Of a stretch of DNA of 42,448 nt, positions 7,026 through 15,673 are shown piece after piece. The DNA lies in the NCBI GenBank assembly GCA_030692375.1, contig JAUYCD010000062.1, positions 1 through 42,448 of the forward strand. Direction: 5' to 3'. The notes beneath the pieces are model-generated. The model worked only from the letters and a program-made list of their open reading frames with translations, searched no databases and was not told the DNA's origin. The stretch is from Candidatus Latescibacter sp. (GTDB lineage: Bacteria > Latescibacterota > Latescibacteria > Latescibacterales > Latescibacteraceae). A program made the position numbers and the translations under genes. How positions within the stretch are numbered: the first letter of the stretch is position 1; the number at the start of each line of letters is the position of its first letter.

Positions 7026-8123
7026 ATGGGAATGAAACAGTCAAAAGTGGCGGTTCTGAAAACCACGCCGGAAACGGTGTTGGAGGATTACTTCCGTCTC
7101 TGCAAGCTGGCAGGCCTCGAGGAGGCTTTGGACCGGTCGGCGTCGACCATTATCAAAGACAACATCAGCTGGCACCTGCTCTTTCCCTCATCCAACACAA
7201 CGCCCTGGCAGCTTGAGGGAACCATCCTTGCTCTCAAAAGGATGGGATTCTCCGATCTGGTAAATGTTCACAATAAAACAGTGGTTACCATCGCAGACCT
7301 GGGGGACCGATACAACCGGTTCGGTCCGATCCTTAAAAAATACGGTATCCCGGTTAAATACAATTTCAAATCTGAAGATATGAAATGGGTGCGGTACAAT
7401 CCCAAAGCGAAAATGCTGGTTCTCGACAAGATATTTCCCGAGGGAATCCATATCCCGGATTTCTTTATGGGCAAGAATATTGTCCATCTGCCGACAGTAA
7501 AAACTCACTCCTACACGGTGACCACCGGCGCCATGAAAAACGCATTCGGCGGACTCCTCAATGTTCACCGTCACTATACGCATACCTGGATTCATGACAC
7601 CCTTGTTGATCTTTTAGCCATCCAAAAAGAAATCCACACAGGCATTTTTTGCACCATGGACGGCACCACCGCAGGCAGCGGACCGGGCCCCCGTACCCTG
7701 ACTCCGTACGGTAAAAATGTGATCCTTGCTTCGTCCGACCAGGTGGCCATCGATGCTGTATCCGCGCAGATGATGGGATTCAATCCCCTGAAAATCCGCT
7801 ATATTGCACGGGCGTCAGAGCGTGGCCTGGGGCAGGGTGATCCACGGAATATCGAGATAGTAGGCATGCCGGAGGCGGCGGACGAGCGCTGGAATTTCAA
7901 AGTGGGGGTCAATCTCGGCACCGGAACCGGAATGCTTTTATGGCGGTCGCCTCTCAGGGTATTTCAGAAACTGCTGTTCCACACCCCCCTTGTGAATATC
8001 TTCATTTTTGCGAGCGAGTACTATCATGACCATTTCTGGTATCCGCTCCGGGGAAAAGCCATTGTGGAAAACTGGCTCCGGGAAAATCCCTGGGGCCGGT
8101 TGTTTCAACAGTACCCTGAGTAG
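7026..8123 (+). CDS. DUF362 family protein
   Basis: A 365-residue protein of the DUF362 family (COG2006). Recognisable segments are the HLPTVKTHSYTVTTGAMKN stretch around residues 158-176, the following AFGGLLN, and the C-terminal DAVSAQMMGF segment near 250. Many family members carry a ferredoxin-like 4Fe-4S domain; none is present here because the CxxCxxC motifs are missing. A role is not established, although the family is often near redox or corrinoid genes. The start is supported by GGAG at 7017-7020; ATG 7032 is an alternative. Confidence 0.82.
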   Translation: MGMKQSKVAVLKTTPETVLEDYFRLCKLAGLEEALDRSASTIIKDNISWHLLFPSSNTTPWQLEGTILALKRMGFSDLVNVHNKTVVTIADLGDRYNRFGPILKKYGIPVKYNFKSEDMKWVRYNPKAKMLVLDKIFPEGIHIPDFFMGKNIVHLPTVKTHSYTVTTGAMKNAFGGLLNVHRHYTHTWIHDTLVDLLAIQKEIHTGIFCTMDGTTAGSGPGPRTLTPYGKNVILASSDQVAIDAVSAQMMGFNPLKIRYIARASERGLGQGDPRNIEIVGMPEAADERWNFKVGVNLGTGTGMLLWRSPLRVFQKLLFHTPLVNIFIFASEYYHDHFWYPLRGKAIVENWLRENPWGRLFQQYPE

Positions 8124-8235
8124 GCGGGTGTGAATACCAATTGTTTTTTGCAGAGGAATAATGTATTATAAACAGTTACAAAAGGATTTATAGGCAATTT
8201 TATACGAAGTACCTACTGAGCAAGGAAGTAGTAAA

Positions 8236-8390
8236 ATAGATCCTGAAACGAGTTCAGGATGACGTCATGCCGAACTTGTTGCCGCTTCGCGGGAACGATA
8301 AAACCGTTTCGGCATCTATTACAATTCATGACGTCATGCCGAATGGGTTCCCTGCTTTTGTATAAAAAAAGTAGGGCATCGGCATCTATT
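8236..8390 (+). repeat. Family 3 repeat, two interrupted hairpin A copies
   Basis: Hairpin B is followed by a hairpin A interrupted by one 28 bp unit (8280-8307), then by a second hairpin A (8335-8386) whose loop is replaced by about 35 bases of different sequence that themselves form a stem (CCCTGCTTTT with AAAAAGTAGGG, 8350-8376). The rest of the 8124-8457 gap is AT-rich and shows no gene. Confidence 0.78.
8280..8307 (+). repeat. Single 28 bp loop-insert unit
   Basis: One copy of the 28 bp unit, one base different from the main unit at 5677 (T to C giving GCTTCGCGG, which completes a CCGC-TTC-GCGG mini-hairpin). It lies between GAACTTGT and TTCGGC of hairpin A. Confidence 0.88.
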
Positions 8391-8457
8391 CCATAATTTT
8401 GCACATTAAAATCTGTCGTTGTGAACAACATAACCCCGATAACCTAAAGGTGGAAGC

Positions 8458-10011
8458 ATGAAGAGATTTACTGTATGTATAGGTATTGCAGCAGCGGGGC
8501 TGATCGTCTCCGGCGCCCCGTCTTCAGCTCTTGAATATTCCGGCAGGATTATTAATGATATCGGAAGGCCGGCCGCCAACGCCAGGATTTCTCTTGAAAA
8601 GGTTTCCGAGCCGGGAAAAGCGGTAAGTGTAGTAACCGACACTACAGGAACATTCTCTTTCGTCGTGAGCGAAGCAACTAAACCGAGGCAGCCGATTCCG
8701 TTCAACCTGTATGGGAATTATCCCAATCCGTTCAATCCTCAGACCCGTATATCCTACAGCATCGACCAGTCTTCCGAGGTGGCTGTCACGATATATAATG
8801 TGCTGGGGCAGCTCGTCCGTACTCTGAAAGAAGGCCAGCGCGCCCCCGGATTTTACACGGTGGCCTGGGACGGCAGGAATGATGGGGGTGCAGGGTGCTC
8901 GGCAGGGGTATACCTCTATCGGATCGCTGCCGGAAACCGTTCTATTTCGTCCAAAATGCTCATGGTTGATTCTGCTACCGGGTCCTGGATAAAAAACAGC
9001 GCCGTTCCTCTCGCATCATACAAGGGAAACGAGGATACCTTATACTTGGTCACAGTGACCAATCCGGATGCTGAAACCCTGGTTGTCGGGCCTATTACCG
9101 TATCGAATTCCCAGGGTAATGTGCTCACCATCAATCGCATCATGGACAAAATGCAGCTTATTTCCCATAACACTTACATGCGCGGCTCGGAATGGTATCA
9201 TTATGCCAAGCCGATTCACAAGGTGGTTATCACTCACGATTACATGATGGATAGATACGAGGTAACCGCCGGCCTGTTCAGCCGTGTAATGAACCATGCT
9301 CTCCAGAGGGGGGTGATCATGGTGGATACCCTTACGGTAAAAAACACCATCGGCAAGAAGCAGTCCCTCGTTCGTTTCGGTTCACCTGAACAACCGACCA
9401 ATATTTGCATTGAATATAAGGACGGCGCAATTGTTCCAAAGAAAGGTCTGGAGAAATATCCCATTACCAATGTAAGCTGGTATGGCGCGATGTTTTTCTG
9501 TTTTGAACGCAGTCTGATCGAGGGTTTTCCGCAGGCTATCGACCTCGATACCTGGACCTGCGATTTCAAATCCGCCGGGTACCGGCTTCCTACTGACGCC
9601 GAATGGGAACTCGCCGCCGCCTGGACCGACCGTCGCGAGTATGCGTTCGGTCCCGATCCCGGCGAATACCGTCCCATGAATACCCAGCTTAATGCGGATG
9701 GATTCGAAGACTGTCTCTCCCCGGTGGGATGGTTTTCTCCGCAGGGAGATTCGCATGACGGTCTCAGCGATATGAGCGGCAATGTCTATGAATGGACAAC
9801 GGACTGGATGGAATACTATCACGAGTCCTGGGCCGATTCCACACTGGTCGATCCGATAGGGCCACTGAAGAGCACAGAGCTCAAAACCTGCCGCGGCGGA
9901 TCGGCGTACGGCTGTTTCCGCGCCGGAAGGACCGGCGATAAAGCGAATGTTTGGCCATACTATTTGACCAGTGAGATCGGATTCAGATCGATCCGCGTAG
10001 TCAAAAAGTGA
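8458..10011 (+). CDS. Secreted FGE-sulfatase-fold protein with internal FlgD-like Ig domain
   Basis: A 517-residue exported protein. Residues 1-25 are a signal peptide (MKRFTVCIGIAAAGLIVSG then a PSSA cleavage region). Residues 27-72 resemble a carboxypeptidase-regulatory fold. Residues 82-170 are a FlgD/sorting-like Ig domain with NYPNPFNPQTRISYSI and a VYLYRI ending. Residues about 225-517 are an FGE-sulfatase domain (YRLPTDAEWELAAAW, DMSGNVYEWTTDW, CRGGSAYGCFRAGR, IGFRSIRVV). Such Ig domains normally end a protein as a sorting tail; here it is internal. The paired active-site cysteines of formylglycine-generating enzyme are not both evident, so a binding or other role is likelier than sulfatase activation. 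AAAGGTGG precedes the ATG. Confidence 0.85.
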   Translation: MKRFTVCIGIAAAGLIVSGAPSSALEYSGRIINDIGRPAANARISLEKVSEPGKAVSVVTDTTGTFSFVVSEATKPRQPIPFNLYGNYPNPFNPQTRISYSIDQSSEVAVTIYNVLGQLVRTLKEGQRAPGFYTVAWDGRNDGGAGCSAGVYLYRIAAGNRSISSKMLMVDSATGSWIKNSAVPLASYKGNEDTLYLVTVTNPDAETLVVGPITVSNSQGNVLTINRIMDKMQLISHNTYMRGSEWYHYAKPIHKVVITHDYMMDRYEVTAGLFSRVMNHALQRGVIMVDTLTVKNTIGKKQSLVRFGSPEQPTNICIEYKDGAIVPKKGLEKYPITNVSWYGAMFFCFERSLIEGFPQAIDLDTWTCDFKSAGYRLPTDAEWELAAAWTDRREYAFGPDPGEYRPMNTQLNADGFEDCLSPVGWFSPQGDSHDGLSDMSGNVYEWTTDWMEYYHESWADSTLVDPIGPLKSTELKTCRGGSAYGCFRAGRTGDKANVWPYYLTSEIGFRSIRVVKK

Positions 10012-10062
10012 TGGATTCTGTGTTCTGAAGGCTTTTTTTACTTTTTGAGCGACAGGGAATAT

Positions 10063-11532
10063 ATGCTTTCCTCCTTAACGGGTATGGAAGTTGGGGTGTT
10101 CAACACCAGAAAAATATTTTTTCTCCTGCTTTTTCTGGAGCTTGTTTTACTCGGTATAATCCTTTTCGGCGATTACCAGAAGTTTGCACTGTATGCGGGC
10201 ATTCTCTGCGCCCCCATTTTAATATTCCTGGATCCGACCATTGGCCTGGCGCTCATGGTTATTACCACAAGCCTTGATATTATCGGCTATATCACCAGTG
10301 GAACCGAGGGATTTAAATATTTAAACATTACCTATTTCCACTTTGCCTTGACGCTTACCTTTTTGAGCACAATATCCAGTGTCCTGAAGCGTCAAAAAAT
10401 GCATATTCCTTCAGCCAATATCTGGCCTCCTCTTCTTGCTTTTCTGTTTCTTTATTCGATCTCTCTGATCTGGACACCCGATATCAAGGAAGCTTCTATC
10501 TTTATTTTACGGATTATCGTCCTCAGCCTGACCGTCCTCATGATCTTGATGAATATTGACCGGATATGGAAATTTAGTTTTTTTGTGGGGATACTCATCG
10601 CGGTGCCGCTGGTTGTAGCGATCATTACCCTCTATCAGTTCTTTTCTGAAGGTAGTATTTTCGCACCGATCGTGATGAAGATGGCGAATGCACTCGGGCT
10701 TCCCGTTTACCGTTCCACCGGAACCTTTTCCAACCCGAACACTTTGGCCTGTTTTCTCATGGCGGGAGCCACTCTTGCATTCGGCTTGCTTTTCGCTAAA
10801 GGAATACCCTCTATCTTCCGGGTGGCGCTCCTCGCCACGTTTATAACAATAATTCTGGGACTGATTTCTTCATTTTCACGGGGGGGGTGGGTTTCTACCA
10901 TGGGTGCGATATGCCTGGTAGTGGTGTTTCATAAAAAATGGTCCTATTTCGGATATTTTGCCATTTTTTTGATATTTTGTCTTTTTATTATATCCATAAA
11001 AACGCCTCAAATGTATGCAGTGGTTTTCGACCGCATCGGAACAATTGTAAACGCCGGGGAAGATGCCTCATCCTCTGCCAGAATATCGCTGATAAAATCC
11101 AGTATCGCCATGTGGCTCGATCACCCCATCTTAGGGGTAGGTTTGCGAGGATTCCCTGTTGAATTTTCCACTTACATCGATCCCGGCATGCCTCGTATTC
11201 TCAGGGAGATCAATGAGGCGCATACCATTCAATTCGAGATTCTGGCGGAAACCGGTATTATCGGATTGACCATCTCCACCTGGCTTATGATGACCGTGCT
11301 GTTCCATGGCCTTCGTACGATGAGGAGCCTCAAAAACCAGACCCTCCGCTGCCTGCAAATAGGATTTTTGGCTCTCTTTATAGGGTATATAATCAATTTT
11401 ACCTTTGCCACAGATCTGCTCAATAATATCTTCTGGATGGTTATTGGAATGATATATACCATACCTCTGCTTGACAATAAAATTTCATTACGACAAGTTT
11501 CTTTTGAATCGCCCCAAACAACTCCCGGATGA
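10063..11532 (+). CDS. O-antigen ligase / polymerase-like membrane protein
   Basis: A 489-residue inner-membrane protein with about a dozen hydrophobic segments and a Wzy_C-type (O-antigen ligase, PF04932) core: SSFSRGGWVS near residue 275, the periplasmic loop with WLDHPILGVGLRGFP, and EAHTIQFEILAETGIIGL. The family joins or polymerises polysaccharides on undecaprenyl carriers; ligase and polymerase cannot be told apart by sequence. I use ATG 10063 with AGGGA at 10053-10057; an upstream in-frame TTG at 10045 has no ribosome site. It begins the stretch of polysaccharide-style genes to 15.4 kb, though no glycosyltransferase is in the window. Confidence 0.87.
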   Translation: MLSSLTGMEVGVFNTRKIFFLLLFLELVLLGIILFGDYQKFALYAGILCAPILIFLDPTIGLALMVITTSLDIIGYITSGTEGFKYLNITYFHFALTLTFLSTISSVLKRQKMHIPSANIWPPLLAFLFLYSISLIWTPDIKEASIFILRIIVLSLTVLMILMNIDRIWKFSFFVGILIAVPLVVAIITLYQFFSEGSIFAPIVMKMANALGLPVYRSTGTFSNPNTLACFLMAGATLAFGLLFAKGIPSIFRVALLATFITIILGLISSFSRGGWVSTMGAICLVVVFHKKWSYFGYFAIFLIFCLFIISIKTPQMYAVVFDRIGTIVNAGEDASSSARISLIKSSIAMWLDHPILGVGLRGFPVEFSTYIDPGMPRILREINEAHTIQFEILAETGIIGLTISTWLMMTVLFHGLRTMRSLKNQTLRCLQIGFLALFIGYIINFTFATDLLNNIFWMVIGMIYTIPLLDNKISLRQVSFESPQTTPG

Positions 11533-11601
11533 AAAAAAACATAATGCTTGTTGAATTATTGCTCCGGTAATAAAATATACGAACTCATCGTTGTAAATAA
11601 A

Positions 11602-11623
11602 TCCCGAAACACATTCGGCATGG
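11602..11623 (+). repeat. Degenerate family 3 half repeat
   Basis: CCGAA and TTCGG with the usual loop remain from hairpin A, directly upstream of the radical SAM gene. The ribosome site of that gene is not obvious, possibly because this repeat lies there. Confidence 0.4.
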
Positions 11624-11633
11624 CGTAGTCCAA

Positions 11634-13124
11634 ATGAAGAAAAAAATTCTACTGATACAGCCTCCGTTTTACCGACTGTTCAAGAGCACCTATTCGCTGG
11701 ATCGATACCCACTCTCTCTTGGGTATATCGGAGGAACAATCAAGAGGGACACTTCATGGGATGTGACAGCATGGAACACCGATTTCAGTAAAAAGAGCGA
11801 GCGTGTGCATCTCAGCTATTTCGGTGGGATTGGCCATAAGCACTACCTGGAAAGTCTCACGGATGCAACGGTGGAAATCTGGAGTGATATTCAAACATAT
11901 CTGGAAAAGCATCGCCCTTCGGTGGTGGGTATCACCTCTAAATCGCAGAATTTCAGATCAGTGACGATGATAGCGAAAATCGCCAAGGAGGTTGATCGGC
12001 GCACGATTATCATCGTGGGTGGTCCCCATCCAAGTATTGTCGGAAAGGATACATTGAACTGCCCCGATATAGATATTGCGGTCAAAGGGGAAGGAGAGCG
12101 TACTATTATCGAACTGCTTGACGCCTTCGATAACGATCGAGATATCGGCGCAATAAAAGGCATAGTCTACCGAAAAGACGGACAAGCAGTGGAGAATCAC
12201 CCCCGCGAGCTCATTGAAGACATTGATTCACTCTGCTTTCCACACGAATACGCACCGGAAATTCTGAAGGATTTCAGGGATTACCCTTTGGGGTGCTTCC
12301 AGAACATTTTCGCAGTGCGAGGCTGTCCCCACAACTGCTCATTCTGCGGCTCACGATGGATATGGACACGAAAACCGAGATTCCGCTCCCCGGGAAACGT
12401 TGTCCGGCAGGTGCAAAGTCTCATGAAAATGGGGCTGCGGCGTGTTGTTTTCGAAGATGATACTTTCGGCGTAACTTCTCAGTATATTCGCAGCCTTTGC
12501 ACTGCACTCGGCGAACACTGTCCTGGTATTAATTGGAGGTGTGAAATACATGTAAACCTCGTTAATAATGAAAATATTTCTCTCATGAAAAAGGCTGGCT
12601 GCAATGAGATATTCCTTGGAGTCGAGTCGGGTAACAATCAAATTTTGAAGGCCATGAAAAAAGGTATCACCATTGAACAGGCCATTTCGGCTGCTGATAT
12701 CATCCGCAGTCACCATATCCAATTCAGTACGTTCATCATGGCCGGTTATGTGGGAGAAACGAAAGAAACGCTGAATGATACTCTGAATGCCTTGAAAAGG
12801 ATGAGACCAGATTTCATTATCTTCAGCATCTTTATGCCTTACTTGAATACCGAGGTCTACGAACTCTGTAGGGGAAAGGGATTAATTGATAAGAACTATG
12901 ATGTGTCACTTCATAACCACCAGTCTCTGGTTAATAATTTCAGCGATATTACACCGAAAGAGACTTACAGTATTCTGATCCGCAATATGGCGAAAAACAT
13001 AGACCGATATAATTATCTGAATTGGATAAAATTGACCTTCTCCTGGAATTCACTGAGGAAAGTAAAGGAAGTCGGGATTGTGAATGCTCTGAAAAAGGCG
13101 TGGAACATCATTCGGGGGAAATAA
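11634..13124 (+). CDS. B12-binding radical SAM protein
   Basis: A 496-residue enzyme with the BchE/HpnP-like layout. Residues 1-185 are a cobalamin-binding domain (DRYPLSLGYIGG, then VGITSKS and IIIVGGPHPS). Residues 225-430 are a radical SAM barrel with the cluster motif C231-x3-C235-x2-C238 in RGCPHNCSFCGS. A C-terminal extension of about 65 residues follows. Such enzymes usually methylate unactivated carbons or rearrange rings using SAM and a corrinoid. Context between an O-antigen ligase-like gene and two methyltransferases suggests modification of a surface glycan or lipid; this is inference. No good Shine-Dalgarno precedes ATG 11634. Confidence 0.9.
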   Translation: MKKKILLIQPPFYRLFKSTYSLDRYPLSLGYIGGTIKRDTSWDVTAWNTDFSKKSERVHLSYFGGIGHKHYLESLTDATVEIWSDIQTYLEKHRPSVVGITSKSQNFRSVTMIAKIAKEVDRRTIIIVGGPHPSIVGKDTLNCPDIDIAVKGEGERTIIELLDAFDNDRDIGAIKGIVYRKDGQAVENHPRELIEDIDSLCFPHEYAPEILKDFRDYPLGCFQNIFAVRGCPHNCSFCGSRWIWTRKPRFRSPGNVVRQVQSLMKMGLRRVVFEDDTFGVTSQYIRSLCTALGEHCPGINWRCEIHVNLVNNENISLMKKAGCNEIFLGVESGNNQILKAMKKGITIEQAISAADIIRSHHIQFSTFIMAGYVGETKETLNDTLNALKRMRPDFIIFSIFMPYLNTEVYELCRGKGLIDKNYDVSLHNHQSLVNNFSDITPKETYSILIRNMAKNIDRYNYLNWIKLTFSWNSLRKVKEVGIVNALKKAWNIIRGK

Positions 13125-13167
13125 CCCGGTCAGTTTTATCTCAATTAGTTCTGTTATCGCTTCAATT

Positions 13168-13192
13168 CGAAGATATGAATTCGAAATCTTCG
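13168..13192 (+). terminator. Hairpin after radical SAM gene
   Basis: CGAAGAT (13168-13174) pairs with ATCTTCG (13186-13192) across an 11-base loop, 43 bases after the radical SAM stop. There is no T tract, so a terminator role is tentative. Confidence 0.3.
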
Positions 13193-13220
13193 GTGGATCC
13201 TCGTCGCTTCTTTATCTACT

Positions 13221-13243
13221 CGCTCCGTAACCTTTGCGGAGCG
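13221..13243 (+). promoter_or_regulatory. Stem overlapping a methyltransferase start
   Basis: CGCTCCG (13221-13227) is the exact reverse complement of CGGAGCG (13237-13243). The TTG start proposed for the next gene (13234) lies in the loop and the purine-rich CGGAG is in the stem. This could limit initiation at the next gene or could simply be a repeat-like stem. Confidence 0.25.
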
Positions 13244-14148
13244 AAATCAATACACTGAATTGGAATAATACCTTGCCATCCCCGTCTTGTCCGCTTTGCA
13301 AATCAATAGATTCTGATGCCCGCTTTTCGGAAAGAGGGTATCGGGTGTTTTCCTGCCGGGTCTGCGGCCTTTTTTTTATCCATCCCTATCCCTCCGAAAG
13401 CGAACAATTTCGTGGCTCAGTCATCGACAATTCTTTCGATGAAATCGAAACCCCCGATTCACGGAGGCATTATCGCACCGAAATCAATTTCTACAACCGA
13501 TATTTCCCGATTATCGAGCAGGACATAAGGGATGCACGGTCTCTCCTCGATATCGGCTGCGGAACCGGCCGGCTTTTGGAACTTCTTGGCAAATATCCGG
13601 ATCTCTACCGTACCGGAATCGAATTGAATGCCGACCGTGCGGCTGTAGCAAGAAAAAAATCCGGTTGTGAAATACATCAGAATCCGATAGAAAACTTCTC
13701 CAGTGAAAAAAAATTTGACGTGATCACGCTTATTAACGTTTTTTCGCATATTCCCTGGTTCGACCGTCTGTTTCACTCTATCCGTTCGCTGGTATCGGAA
13801 AACGGCAAAATTATCATAAAAACGGGAGAATTGGCCAAGGAAACCGTGAAGAGTGACATGTTCGACTGGTCGATCCCCGTGCATGTGCATTTTCTCGGCT
13901 TGGGCACTATGGATTTTCTATGCCGCGCTTATGGCTTCACCAAACTCAGGCACGACCGTATCTCCATTGCAGAGGAGCTGTTTTCGCCCGAAACCTGGAA
14001 ATCCCCCGGTCGCAGCGCCGCGCGGAATATTCTCAAACAAGCCATCGCCAATACTCCGCTGGCCCTGCCTTTTCTGAAGCGGCTCTATACCCGGAAACAT
14101 GGCGGGCGTATTTACTCTTCCTATATCGTCCTATCCCCCCGGACTTAA
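13234..14148 (+). CDS. SAM-dependent methyltransferase with N-terminal zinc ribbon
   Basis: A protein of up to 304 residues. Two CxxC pairs near residues 19-44 (CPLC and CRVC) form a likely zinc ribbon, followed by a class I Rossmann methyltransferase with motif I LLDIGCGTGRLLELL near residue 105. The architecture is common in polysaccharide and natural-product gene clusters. The start is uncertain: I use the first TTG, but TTG 13273 also keeps the zinc ribbon, and neither has a strong ribosome site. The TAA stop lies in the TTAA that abuts the MITE at 14149, and the next gene converges from the other side. Confidence 0.85.
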   Translation: MRSEINTLNWNNTLPSPSCPLCKSIDSDARFSERGYRVFSCRVCGLFFIHPYPSESEQFRGSVIDNSFDEIETPDSRRHYRTEINFYNRYFPIIEQDIRDARSLLDIGCGTGRLLELLGKYPDLYRTGIELNADRAAVARKKSGCEIHQNPIENFSSEKKFDVITLINVFSHIPWFDRLFHSIRSLVSENGKIIIKTGELAKETVKSDMFDWSIPVHVHFLGLGTMDFLCRAYGFTKLRHDRISIAEELFSPETWKSPGRSAARNILKQAIANTPLALPFLKRLYTRKHGGRIYSSYIVLSPRT

Positions 14149-14353
14149 AAGATGATCCGGTAAAAAGTATTAAAAAGCTCTCTGAATTGACGAAAACCTC
14201 ACCCGGCCTTCGGCCACCCTCTCCTATCCAGGAGAGGGTAACAACATAGCCAGTAATGAGTTACCCCCTCTCCTGACTAGGAGAGGGGGATAGGGGGTGA
14301 GGTTTAAAAACACCAGAAAACAATGTAAAAATTACTTTTTGCCGGATCGTCTT
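14149..14353 (+). mobile_element. MITE-like family 1, copy A
   Basis: A 205 bp element bounded by imperfect 23 bp terminal inverted repeats (AAGATGATCCGG start; CCGGATCGTCTT end) and flanked on both sides by TTAA (14145-14148 and 14354-14357). Inside, CCTCACCC pairs with GGGTGAGG around two stem-loops of the type CCCTCTCCT-NNNN-AGGAGAGGG. It encodes nothing. The two TTAA flanks supply the stop codons of the convergent methyltransferase genes, so the element fills the whole intergenic space. It is inverted relative to copies B and C. Confidence 0.82.
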
Positions 14354-15367
14354 TTAATTTAACACGAAAAGATAATGATACGTGGGATTTATCGCATATT
14401 TCTGTACGAGCGGATCTCGATATTTCGGCTCTTTGGCTGCCAATGTATAGCCATGTTTTTCAATAATCTTTTGAAAATCAAAACCATCTTCGTTCTGCAA
14501 AAGAGCGCCGCCTTCATTGTAAGAGTTCGGCGCAATCATCAGGTATCTAATCCTGTTCTTCTGCAAAAGCGACAACCACCATTCTATGGCTGCAATTCTG
14601 CATTCAGAAAAACTATGAATATTAACGGCGATATCAATGTGCTGAGTTTCCAAAGTGCTCTCGATCTCATCGAGAGGAATAACTTTTGCTTTTTCCCCCA
14701 AATCACGGAAGCGAAGATAATATTCGGAAATAAATGTGGAAGGAGCAACGGCATCCGTACAAAGGTAGGTATCGATGTTCGACAGTGCCTGTATCATGCG
14801 ATGCGCCAGCCTGCCGTACCCCGCGCCGATATCGAGAATTCTGAGGCTTTGCAGGGATGATATATTCAGGTGCTTTTCCAGAAAATATATCTCGATAATG
14901 GAATCCAATAAATCACGGGACATTATCGTATTGTCAATACGAAAAGTGATATTTCCAAAATAGTCATCTTCCGGCAATGTATCTAAAAGAGAAAGAGTAT
15001 CGATTGATTTAACATAGTAGGCCGTCAAAACGTAACCTGCAATGGTCATGTTTTGTCCTCTCAACTGCCAGACATAGGCATTATCACCCCGGAAATAGGT
15101 AATATCATGGGGACTGACATGCACATCGGTCCATATTGAGGGAGCAGTTATATTTTTGCTGCATAGAGCATATCTCTCCTGCAGCTCTTTCAATCTTGGA
15201 TTAGCAGGATTTAGATACTGTTCCGCCTCTTCGGGCAGCTTCGATTGCGTGAAGGTTTGCAGTTTGCGGAAAGATTTCTTCCAACTGTACAATAGGGAAC
15301 CTATTTCATGACCAAAAGGTTTCAATAAGGAATTTAAAAGCTTTTTAACATGACTCCTGAATTTCAT
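14354..15367 (-). CDS. Putative sugar O-methyltransferase
   Basis: A 337-residue protein that resembles the putative sugar O-methyltransferase family found in polysaccharide loci. A class I SAM-binding motif, ILDIGAGYGRLAHRM, lies near residues 180-195 and is followed by an acidic strand end around YLCTDAV. The N-terminal 170 residues are family specific and contain YFRGDNAYVWQLRG. AAAGGAG six bases upstream fixes the ATG at 15367. It converges on the preceding methyltransferase. Function in glycan decoration is inferred from family and context only. Confidence 0.75.
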   Translation of the reverse strand: MKFRSHVKKLLNSLLKPFGHEIGSLLYSWKKSFRKLQTFTQSKLPEEAEQYLNPANPRLKELQERYALCSKNITAPSIWTDVHVSPHDITYFRGDNAYVWQLRGQNMTIAGYVLTAYYVKSIDTLSLLDTLPEDDYFGNITFRIDNTIMSRDLLDSIIEIYFLEKHLNISSLQSLRILDIGAGYGRLAHRMIQALSNIDTYLCTDAVAPSTFISEYYLRFRDLGEKAKVIPLDEIESTLETQHIDIAVNIHSFSECRIAAIEWWLSLLQKNRIRYLMIAPNSYNEGGALLQNEDGFDFQKIIEKHGYTLAAKEPKYRDPLVQKYAINPTYHYLFVLN

Positions 15368-15510
15368 TCACTACTCCTTTGGCCTGGTGGTATTCCTGCC
15401 TGATGATGAAGTTCCAATGTAGCAACACTCTCCCGGAAATACAACCAAAAAGTCAGTTGAAAAAGTCGAATCCGGGACTGCCATTTAGATAAGGTTCGTG
15501 ATCGTATATA

Positions 15511-15568
15511 TAGATGCCGAAACAAGTTCGGCATGACACGTGTCATCCTGAACTCGTTTCAGGATCTA
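15511..15568 (+). repeat. Family 3 double-hairpin repeat
   Basis: Intact hairpin A then hairpin B joined by ATGACACGTGTCAT, which is itself a palindrome. TGATCGT (15499-15505) and ACGATCA (15569-15575) form an extra inverted pair just outside. The rest of the 15368-15673 gap, between divergent genes, shows no ORF. Confidence 0.78.
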
Positions 15569-15673
15569 ACGATCAGCCAACACTGTTATTTTTCGTGTTG
15601 ATAAAACCGGCGTGACGTATTACCTTTGGAGGCAATTCGTTTTTTATCGTGCAGATATTCAGAAAGGATTTTC

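Noticed and set aside
7015-7035. Six-codon frame just before DUF362 as a leader peptide
   Set aside because: It overlaps the gene start by chance-level length and lacks repeated regulatory codons or a terminator structure.
8458-10011. Active formylglycine-generating enzyme for sulfatases
   Set aside because: No sulfatase gene is nearby and the C-terminal cysteine pair is not evident, so I give only the fold.
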